The notes beneath the pieces were generated by a model. The model saw only the letters and a program-made list of their open reading frames with translations. It was not told the origin of the DNA and made no database searches. Below are positions 7,006 through 11,992 of a DNA stretch of 11,992 nucleotides, in pieces; position 1 is the stretch's first letter, and every line of letters begins with the position of its first letter. Made by a program: the position numbers and the translations under genes. This DNA comes from Sphingomonas bacterium (lineage in GTDB: Bacteria > Pseudomonadota > Alphaproteobacteria > Sphingomonadales > Sphingomonadaceae), in the NCBI GenBank assembly GCA_026785965.1, contig JAJAYY010000008.1, positions 1 to 11,992 on the forward strand. The letters are read 5' to 3'.

Positions 7006-8168
7006 CAGTCGGTGAGCGCTTGCATCATGTCGCCGACGCTGTCGCGCGTTGCGGCGTCAATGTCGATCACGTCGGCGACGGACTGGGGCGGCGACGCGTC
7101 CGACTGCGCCAGCGCTTGCTCGACCAGTTCGGCAATTTCGAGGAAGCCAATGCGCGAGGCGAGAAACGCCGCCACCGCGACCTCGTTGGCGGCGTTGAGG
7201 ACAATCGCCTTGGCACCCCCTGCTTCGAGCGCTTCACGGGCCAAGCGCAGCGCCGGAAAGCGTTCGAGATCAGGGAGTTCGAAATCGAGGCTGCCAATTC
7301 GTGCCAGGTCAAGCCGCTCGGCCGGTGTCGCCATCCGCTGCGGCCAGGCGAGGGTATGCGCGATCGGGATGCGCATGTCGGGGCTGCCGAGCTGGGCCAG
7401 CGTCGAGCCATCGACATATTCGACCATCGAATGGATCACCGACTGCGGGTGGACCAAAATGTCGATCCGCTCCGAGGGCAGGCCGAACAGATGATGCGCC
7501 TCGATCAGTTCGAGCCCCTTGTTCATCAGGGTCGCCGAATCGACGCTGATCTTGGCCCCCATCGACCAATTGGGATGCGCGACCGCCTGGGCCGGGGTCA
7601 TCGCCGCCATGTCGGCGCGCGACCGGGTACGGAATGGCCCCCCGCTGGCGGTCAGGATCAGCCGCGACACGTCTTCAAGGCGCGCGCCGACAAGGCATTG
7701 GAAAATGGCATTATGTTCGCTGTCGACGGGCAGGATCGTCGCCCCCGACCGGCGCGCCGCGTCGGTCATCAGCGCGCCCGCGGTGACCAAAGCTTCCTTG
7801 TTGGCGAGCGCAACGGTGCGGCCCGCCTCGACCGCGGCCATCACCGGCTCAAGCCCGGCGCAACCGACAATCGCCGCCATTACCCACTCGGCCTCGCCAG
7901 CGGCGGCTTCGTCAAGCGCCTCGCGTCCGGTTGCGGCGCGGCATCCCGATCCGGCGAGGCGTTCGCTGAGCTCGGGCAGCAGCGCCTCGTCATCGATCAC
8001 CGCGAGCCTGGCGTTGGTGCGCCGCGCGGCGTCGGCCAGCGCGGCAACATTGCGTGCCGCGGTCAGCGTGACCACCTCGAAGCGATCGGGTGCGCGCTCG
8101 ATCAGGTCGAGGGTCGAAGTACCGACCGATCCGGTGGCGCCAAGGATGGCGATCGTCCGGCGGGTCAT
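7005..8168 (-). CDS. dxr: 1-deoxy-D-xylulose-5-phosphate reductoisomerase
   Basis: Dxr converts DXP to 2-C-methyl-D-erythritol 4-phosphate with NADPH, the committed step of the MEP isoprenoid pathway, in the cytoplasm. The 387-residue product (E. coli 398) has the NADPH loop ILGATGSVG (8-16), LANKEAL (121-127), metal ligands D149 and E151 in PVDSEHNA, ASGGPF (174-179), the active-site block SVDSATLMNKGLE with N216, K217 and E220 (E. coli N227, K228, E231), and HPQSVIHSMVEY. The start is ATG 8168, which begins directly with the Rossmann strand and overlaps the cdsA stop as ATGA; the open frame upstream of it runs inside cdsA. It supplies isoprenoid precursors that the uppS product, encoded two genes upstream, uses after isopentenyl/farnesyl diphosphate synthesis. 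All catalytic residues are present. Confidence 0.97.
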   Translation of the reverse strand: MTRRTIAILGATGSVGTSTLDLIERAPDRFEVVTLTAARNVAALADAARRTNARLAVIDDEALLPELSERLAGSGCRAATGREALDEAAAGEAEWVMAAIVGCAGLEPVMAAVEAGRTVALANKEALVTAGALMTDAARRSGATILPVDSEHNAIFQCLVGARLEDVSRLILTASGGPFRTRSRADMAAMTPAQAVAHPNWSMGAKISVDSATLMNKGLELIEAHHLFGLPSERIDILVHPQSVIHSMVEYVDGSTLAQLGSPDMRIPIAHTLAWPQRMATPAERLDLARIGSLDFELPDLERFPALRLAREALEAGGAKAIVLNAANEVAVAAFLASRIGFLEIAELVEQALAQSDASPPQSVADVIDIDAATRDSVGDMMQALTD

Positions 8169-8800
8169 GGGATCAATCCCGCGATCATCGCGCCCGCGGT
8201 CAGCGTCGCCACTACCACCAGCCCGTCGAGCCGATCGAGCGCGCCGCCATGACCGGGAAGCCATGTGCCGCTGTCCTTGACTCCGGCGCGGCGCTTGAGC
8301 CAGCTTTCGAACAGGTCGCCAAGCTGCGCCGCGACCGCGAACGGTGCGGCGAGCCACAGCAAGATCATCGGCAGTTCGAGCAGCGTCGCCCACAAGCCGC
8401 CGAGCACCATCGCCGCGAGCGTTCCGCCAAGCAGCCCGGCCCAGGTCTTGTTGGGGCTGATCGCCGGCGCAAGCTTGGGGCCGCCGATCGCGCGTCCTGC
8501 GAAATAAGCGCCGATGTCGACCGACCAGGTGATGACGAACACCCACAGCAACAGCTCAAGCCCGATCGGCGAGCGGTCGCGCACCCACAGCAAGGCAATC
8601 GCCGGGAGCAGTGCATAAACGAACCCCGCAATCTGCCAGCCGAACCCCCAGCCGGCGACGATCCGCCGCCATTCGTAGAACATCGCGCACGCCGCGATCG
8701 CCACCAGCCCGGCGAAGAAATAACCGTCGAGCACCGCGGCGGCGAGCGCGATTCCGATCAGCAGCACGCCGATCATGGTGCGTTGGGCAAGCTCGCTCAT
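8165..8800 (-). CDS. cdsA: Phosphatidate cytidylyltransferase (CDP-diglyceride synthase)
   Basis: CdsA makes CDP-diacylglycerol from phosphatidic acid and CTP in the inner membrane, the branch point for phospholipids. The 211-residue protein is largely hydrophobic with several membrane helices. Near the C-terminus it carries the family signature (residues 166-192) SxLKRxxxxKDxGxxLPGHGGxLDRLD, with the conserved K-D, HGG and D-R-L-D residues. One position after HGG is Ala, where the signature usually has a larger aliphatic residue. It is clearly shorter than E. coli CdsA (285), mostly at the N-terminus; short forms are usual in alphaproteobacteria to my knowledge. The start, ATG 8800, overlaps the uppS stop as ATGA, and the stop overlaps the dxr start as ATGA, so it is coupled on both sides. 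Confidence 0.93.
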   Translation of the reverse strand: MSELAQRTMIGVLLIGIALAAAVLDGYFFAGLVAIAACAMFYEWRRIVAGWGFGWQIAGFVYALLPAIALLWVRDRSPIGLELLLWVFVITWSVDIGAYFAGRAIGGPKLAPAISPNKTWAGLLGGTLAAMVLGGLWATLLELPMILLWLAAPFAVAAQLGDLFESWLKRRAGVKDSGTWLPGHGGALDRLDGLVVVATLTAGAMIAGLIP

Positions 8801-9552
8801 CGCCCGCCGAATCTCCGCTGGCGCTGCGCAAACAGCCCGAGCGCCTCACCGAATGCGGCTTCGTCGAAGTCGGGCCACAGCGTGTCGAGAAAGACAAGCT
8901 CGGCATAAGCCGATTGCCACAGCAGGAAATTGGATAGCCGAACCTCGCCCGAGGTGCGGATGAGGAGGTCGAGATCGGGCAGATCTGCAGTCTGGAGCTC
9001 GGCGCCGAGCAGCGCCTCGTCGATCTGGTCGGCGGCGATCTCGCCCGCGACAGCGCGCTCAGCGAGCATCTTGGCAGCAGCGGCGATTTCCACCCGCGAG
9101 CCGTAATTAAGCGCGACCACCAACGTCAGGCGCTGGTTGCTCGCGGTGCGCTCGACCGCGCGCTCGAGCTTGGCAGCAAGCTCGGCCCCGAACGCCGCCG
9201 GCTCGCCGATCAGCTTGAGCCGCACGCCTTCTTTTTCAAGCGTCTTCAATTCGCGCTCGAGGTAGAAGCGCATCAGCCCGGTGAGGTCGTTGATCTCGGC
9301 GTCCGAACGACGCCAATTCTCCGAGCTGAAGGCGTAGAGGGTGAGCACTTCGATCCCGGCTTCGACGGCCACCTCGATCGCCTTGCGCACCGCTTCGGCG
9401 CCGGCGCGATGCCCGGCGACGCGCGGCAGTCCGCGCTTGGTCGCCCAGCGGCCGTTGCCATCCATGATGATCGCGACGTGGCGCGGTACCGCGCTCTCCC
9501 CGCCACGCGCGGCGGGAGGGATCCCCGGAGTCGCGGCGGGCTTGGGGCTCAC
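8797..9552 (-). CDS. uppS: Undecaprenyl diphosphate synthase (cis-prenyltransferase)
   Basis: UppS adds isopentenyl units to farnesyl diphosphate to make the C55 carrier lipid for peptidoglycan and polysaccharide synthesis. The 251-residue product has the catalytic motif IMDGNGRWA (28-36) with catalytic D31, the SSENWRRS motif, the central LNYGSR block, and the C-terminal [19 protein letters not shown] segment followed by AYAELVF. The usual RTGGE reads RTSGE here, a known variant in the family as I recall it. The first about 22 residues are Pro/Ala-rich and not part of the fold. The start is GTG at 9552, overlapping the frr stop as GTGA. No ATG occurs before the catalytic M-D-G motif, so the GTG start is the only sensible choice. 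Confidence 0.96.
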   Translation of the reverse strand: MSPKPAATPGIPPAARGGESAVPRHVAIIMDGNGRWATKRGLPRVAGHRAGAEAVRKAIEVAVEAGIEVLTLYAFSSENWRRSDAEINDLTGLMRFYLERELKTLEKEGVRLKLIGEPAAFGAELAAKLERAVERTASNQRLTLVVALNYGSRVEIAAAAKMLAERAVAGEIAADQIDEALLGAELQTADLPDLDLLIRTSGEVRLSNFLLWQSAYAELVFLDTLWPDFDEAAFGEALGLFAQRQRRFGGR

Positions 9553-10106
9553 TTGCCGAGGATTTCCTGTTCCTTGCCGTGCGCGGTCGAATCGATGTCG
9601 GCGATGGTCGCGTCGGTCATTTTCTGGACCTCGGCTTCCATCCGTTTGCGCTCATCCTCGCTGATCTCGTGCTTTTTCTCGTCGGTCTTGAGGCTGTCCA
9701 TCCCGTCGCGGCGGACGTTGCGCACCGCGATGCGGGCCTTTTCGGCATATTGGCCGGCGAGCTTGGCCAGTTCCTTGCGGCGCTCCTCGGTCAGATCGGG
9801 GATCGGCAGGCGAATCATCTGCCCGTCGCTGATCGGGTTGATCCCGAGCCCGGCATTGCGGATCGCTTTTTCGACCGCGCTGACATTGCCCTTGTCCCAC
9901 ACCTGGACCGACAACAAGCGCGGTTCGGGCGCAGAGATCGTCGCGATCTGGCTGATCGGCATGTTGGCACCATAGACTTCGACCTGGATCGGATCGAGCA
10001 AGGCGGTCGAAGCGCGGCCGGTGCGAAGCCCGCCGAGGTCATGCTTGAGCGCGTCGAGCGCGCCACTCATGCGGCGCTGGATGTCGTGTTTATCGTAAGC
10101 GGGCAT
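9549..10106 (-). CDS. frr: Ribosome recycling factor
   Basis: RRF splits post-termination ribosomes together with EF-G. The 185-residue protein (186 if the preceding ATG is used) has the typical full length and the motifs [18 protein letters not shown] near the N-terminus, [20 protein letters not shown] in the middle, and [20 protein letters not shown] leading into the long final helices with [10 protein letters not shown]. Two in-frame ATGs stand side by side (10109 and 10106). The Shine-Dalgarno AAGGAG at 10118-10113 is 3 nt from the first and 6 nt from the second, so I favour the second. The Shine-Dalgarno lies in the last two sense codons of pyrH, and the pyrH stop abuts the first ATG with no gap. 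The stop overlaps the uppS GTG. Confidence 0.96.
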   Translation of the reverse strand: MPAYDKHDIQRRMSGALDALKHDLGGLRTGRASTALLDPIQVEVYGANMPISQIATISAPEPRLLSVQVWDKGNVSAVEKAIRNAGLGINPISDGQMIRLPIPDLTEERRKELAKLAGQYAEKARIAVRNVRRDGMDSLKTDEKKHEISEDERKRMEAEVQKMTDATIADIDSTAHGKEQEILGK

Positions 10107-10109
10107 CAT

Positions 10110-10832
10110 TCACTCCTTGTCTCGAACGATCGTCGCGATCCCCCGTCCGGCGAGCACCTTGGTGAGGTTGCCCGACTGGCGGATATTGAACACGATGATC
10201 GGAATCTTGTTGTCGCGGCACAGCGCCACGGCCGAGGCGTCCATCACCTTGAGGTCGTCGGCCAGCACGCGGTCGAAGCCGATTTCCTCATAGCGCTTGG
10301 CGGTGAGATTCTTCTTGGGGTCGCTATCGTAGACACCGTCGACGCTGGTTCCCTTGAACAAGGCATCGCACTTCATTTCGGCGGCGCGCAGCGCGGCGCC
10401 AGTGTCGGTGGTGAAGAACGGGCTGCCGACTCCGGCGGCGAAGATCACCACCCGGCCCTTGGCCAGGTGGCGCTCGGCACGGCGGCGAATGATCGGCTCG
10501 CACACCTGGTCCATCTTGATCGCCGACTGGACACGGGTTTCGACCCCCATCTGTTCAAGCGCATTCTGCATCGCGAGCGCGTTCATCACCGTCGCCAGCA
10601 TGCCCATATAATCCGCCTGCGCGCGGTCCATGCCCTTGGCCGCCCCGGCCATGCCGCGGAAGATATTGCCGCCGCCGATCACCAGGCAGATTTCGAGCCC
10701 CTGCTCTTTCGCTTGTTTGACCTCGGCGGCCATCCCCGCGACCGTATCGGGGTCGATCCCATATTGGCCCGGCCCCATCAGCGCCTCGCCCGACAGTTTC
10801 AGCAGGATGCGGTGAAAGCGCGGGAGGGTCAT
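10110..10832 (-). CDS. pyrH: UMP kinase
   Basis: PyrH phosphorylates UMP to UDP with ATP in pyrimidine nucleotide synthesis, as a hexamer in the cytoplasm. The 240-residue product (E. coli 241) has the amino-acid-kinase fold signals: KLSGEALMG (12-20) for phosphate binding, IGGGNIFRG (52-60), the segment [20 protein letters not shown] used for nucleotide binding, [17 protein letters not shown], and the C-terminal [12 protein letters not shown] block. I chose ATG 10832 because AGGAG stands 5 nt upstream (10842-10838) and the protein then starts just before the first strand; the frame is open for 24 codons further but without family similarity. It is separated from tsf by 85 bp, a gap with an inverted repeat, and abuts frr. 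Confidence 0.97.
   Translation of the reverse strand: MTLPRFHRILLKLSGEALMGPGQYGIDPDTVAGMAAEVKQAKEQGLEICLVIGGGNIFRGMAGAAKGMDRAQADYMGMLATVMNALAMQNALEQMGVETRVQSAIKMDQVCEPIIRRRAERHLAKGRVVIFAAGVGSPFFTTDTGAALRAAEMKCDALFKGTSVDGVYDSDPKKNLTAKRYEEIGFDRVLADDLKVMDASAVALCRDNKIPIIVFNIRQSGNLTKVLAGRGIATIVRDKE
10113..10118 (-). promoter_or_regulatory. Shine-Dalgarno of frr, inside the pyrH 3' end
   Basis: AAGGAG on the - strand, formed by the final Lys and Glu codons of pyrH. It is 3 nt from ATG 10109 and 6 nt from ATG 10106, which favours the latter as the frr start. It is one of the strongest ribosome sites in the operon. Confidence 0.75.
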
Positions 10833-10837
10833 GCAGG

Positions 10838-10842
10838 CTCCT
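10838..10842 (-). promoter_or_regulatory. Shine-Dalgarno of pyrH
   Basis: AGGAG on the - strand, 5 nt upstream of ATG 10832. It decides this start over the longer open frame that reaches 10904. Confidence 0.75.
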
Positions 10843-10863
10843 GACAAGGGCACCGAACGGAAA

Positions 10864-10897
10864 CGGGGCGAAAGCGCTTTAAGACGCCCCCGCCCCG
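10864..10897 (-). other. Inverted repeat in tsf-pyrH gap (possible mRNA hairpin)
   Basis: CGGGGCG (10864-10870) and CGCCCCG (10891-10897) form a perfect 7-bp stem. The 20-nt loop contains a 10-bp palindrome AAAGCGCTTT (10871-10880). It lies in the 85-bp gap between tsf and pyrH. On the - strand no T-tract follows, so it is not a canonical terminator; it may be a processing site, a partial attenuator or a stability element that lowers distal expression relative to tsf. Confidence 0.45.
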
Positions 10898-10917
10898 CTG
10901 CCAACCGTTGAGTTGGG

Positions 10918-11856
10918 TCAGGCGACCAGCTGCGGCACGCCCGAAACCGCGGCGACTTCGGCGGCGAAGTCGCTGGTTTCCTTCGCGATGCCCTCGCCGA
11001 GCTGGAAGCGCTCGAACGCTTTCAGCGTGATCGGCGCACCGGCGTCCTTCGCTGCGGCCGCGACGACGTCGGCTATCGGGGTCTTGCCGTCGATCACGAA
11101 CACTTGGCTCAAAAGCGCATTTTCCTTGGCGAATTTGGCCATCGTGCCGTCGACCATTTTTTCGACGATGTTGGCCGGCTTGCCGCTCTCGGCGGCTTTT
11201 TCGACCGCGATCGAGCGCTCGCGGGCGAGCAGATCGGGGTCCAGGCCATCGGCATTGAGCGCCAGCGGGTTGGCCGCAGCGATGTGCATCGCGAGCTGCT
11301 TGCCGAGTGCAGTGAGCGCGTCCGCCGAGCCGGTGCTGTCGAGCGCGACCAGCACGCCGATCTTGCCCATGTTGGGGGCGGCGGCATTGTGGACGTAGCT
11401 GACGACCACGCCGTGGGCGACTTCGAGCACCGCGGCGCGGCGCAGCGATTGGTTCTCGCCGATCGTGACGATGTTGTTGGTCAGCGCTTCGGCGACGGTG
11501 CCGCCCGACGGATAGGCCGCTTCATTGAGCGCGCCGATGTCGTTGCCGGTGGTCAGCGCGAGTTGCGCGACGTCGCGGACAAAGCCCTGGAACTGCTCGT
11601 TCTTGGCGACGAAATCGGTCTCCGAATTGACCTCGACAACCGCGCCCTTGGTGCCTGTGACGGCGACCCCGACGAGGCCCTCGGCGGCGGTGCGGCCGGC
11701 CTTCTTGGCGGCGGCGGCGAGGCCCTTGGCGCGGAGCCAGTCGACCGATGCTTCCATCTCGCCTTCATTCTCGGACAGCGCTTTCTTGCAATCCATCATG
11801 CCGGCGCCAGTGCGCTCGCGCAATTCCTTCACCGAAGCGGCGGTGATCTCAGCCAT
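10918..11856 (-). CDS. tsf: Elongation factor Ts
   Basis: EF-Ts is the nucleotide exchange factor that restores EF-Tu-GTP during translation. The 312-residue product has the N-terminal UBA-like domain with the signature [16 protein letters not shown] (12-27), the linker [10 protein letters not shown] (51-60), the core motif SETDFVAKN with TDFV at 80-83 (the residues that insert into EF-Tu), and a second core subdomain with the C-terminal helical part reaching [10 protein letters not shown]. The start is ATG 11856, with GAGGA 7 nt upstream (11868-11864). It is the first complete gene of the block. By family precedent rpsB lies upstream, beyond the right edge. Two terminator-like hairpins stand between that edge and tsf. 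Confidence 0.97.
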   Translation of the reverse strand: MAEITAASVKELRERTGAGMMDCKKALSENEGEMEASVDWLRAKGLAAAAKKAGRTAAEGLVGVAVTGTKGAVVEVNSETDFVAKNEQFQGFVRDVAQLALTTGNDIGALNEAAYPSGGTVAEALTNNIVTIGENQSLRRAAVLEVAHGVVVSYVHNAAAPNMGKIGVLVALDSTGSADALTALGKQLAMHIAAANPLALNADGLDPDLLARERSIAVEKAAESGKPANIVEKMVDGTMAKFAKENALLSQVFVIDGKTPIADVVAAAAKDAGAPITLKAFERFQLGEGIAKETSDFAAEVAAVSGVPQLVA

Positions 11857-11863
11857 CGTAGGT

Positions 11864-11868
11864 TCCTC
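11864..11868 (-). promoter_or_regulatory. Shine-Dalgarno of tsf
   Basis: GAGGA on the - strand, 7 nt from ATG 11856, a normal spacing that supports the chosen start. Confidence 0.7.
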
Positions 11869-11906
11869 ATTGTGCGTCCCTCGGCGCAGGCCGGGGGGCA
11901 GCGAAC

Positions 11907-11947
11907 AAAAAAAAGCCAGGACCCCCCCCCGCGCCCGGGGCCCGGGC
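11907..11947 (-). terminator. Probable rho-independent terminator upstream of tsf (proximal)
   Basis: On the - strand GCCCGGGCC (11947-11939) can pair with GGTCCTGGC (11923-11915) with one C-U mismatch and one G-U pair, loop 15 nt, followed at once by eight Ts (11914-11907). The long T-tract is the strongest evidence. The loop contains most of a run of nine Gs on this strand, and the imperfect stem may reflect a sequence error there. The element ends about 50 nt before the tsf start. Confidence 0.55.
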
Positions 11948-11957
11948 CATTGATTTT

Positions 11958-11987
11958 ATAAAAGAGCCCGGCGTCGACCCGCCGGGC
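11958..11987 (-). terminator. Rho-independent terminator upstream of tsf (distal)
   Basis: On the - strand GCCCGGCG (11987-11980) and CGCCGGGC (11973-11966) form a perfect 8-bp stem with a 6-nt loop, followed by TCTTTTAT (11965-11958). This is a textbook intrinsic terminator, presumably for the gene beyond the right edge. On the + strand no T-tract follows. The remaining bases 11857-11906 are a leader with only the tsf ribosome site recognisable. Confidence 0.75.
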
Positions 11988-11992
11988 CGCCC

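Noticed and set aside
7020..8252. Long open frame on the + strand opposite dxr (410 codons)
   Set aside because: A mirror of dxr with no recognisable domain. The same applies to 6046-6987 opposite rseP.
9579..10844. Long open frame on the + strand opposite frr and pyrH (421 codons)
   Set aside because: It spans two firmly identified genes on the - strand and reads as low-complexity His/Asp/Arg-rich antisense translation.
11951..11963. TATAAA-like box upstream of tsf as a -10 promoter element
   Set aside because: No -35-like hexamer stands at a normal distance, and the bases are explained as the T-tract of the distal terminator.
1..11992. Defence system, prophage, CRISPR, insertion sequence or biosynthetic cluster
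   Set aside because: All long genes are accounted for by conserved housekeeping families and one ABC importer; no direct repeat arrays, terminal inverted repeats with a transposase, tRNA or att-like sites were seen.

Overview
The window looks like a chromosomal core region from a GC-rich alphaproteobacterium, most probably a member of the Sphingomonadales. The gene order tsf-pyrH-frr-uppS-cdsA-dxr-rseP-bamA-skp-fabZ is a familiar proteobacterial block. The absence of lpxD, lpxA and lpxB around skp and fabZ fits sphingomonads, which carry glycosphingolipids in place of lipopolysaccharide. This placement is inferred from gene content and protein style, not from a database search.

Left part, + strand (1-2139): the 3' end of a substrate-binding protein, a BtuC/FecD-type permease and an ABC ATPase. 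The three are joined by ATGA overlaps and form one importer operon for a metal-chelate-type substrate such as a corrinoid, haem or siderophore. The substrate cannot be read from the sequence. The ATPase is unusual because alanine replaces the Q-loop glutamine.

Right part, - strand (11856 down to 2105): ten genes in one direction. Translation factors come first (tsf, then frr), with UMP kinase (pyrH) between them. Next come undecaprenyl diphosphate synthase (uppS), CDP-diglyceride synthase (cdsA) and DXP reductoisomerase (dxr), so isoprenoid, cell-wall carrier and phospholipid precursors are made from one transcript. Last come the envelope genes: the site-2 protease rseP, the outer-membrane assembly protein bamA, the periplasmic chaperone skp and the fatty-acid dehydratase fabZ. 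Genes from pyrH to rseP and from bamA to fabZ abut or overlap by 1-4 bases. Only two gaps interrupt the chain (tsf-pyrH, 85 bp, and rseP-bamA, 76 bp), and each holds a perfect 7-bp inverted repeat.

The two operons converge and their last genes overlap by 35 bp. A nested inverted repeat at this junction, with a T-tract on the - strand, looks like the terminator of the long operon placed inside the coding end of the ATPase gene. At the right edge, two terminator-like hairpins precede tsf, presumably belonging to an upstream gene (rpsB by family precedent) outside the window.

I saw no tRNA, rRNA, CRISPR, insertion sequence, prophage or other mobile element, and no unannotated stretch longer than about 140 bp. 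The window is mainly conserved housekeeping sequence. I found no convincing new multi-gene system, but several smaller points deserve a second look.
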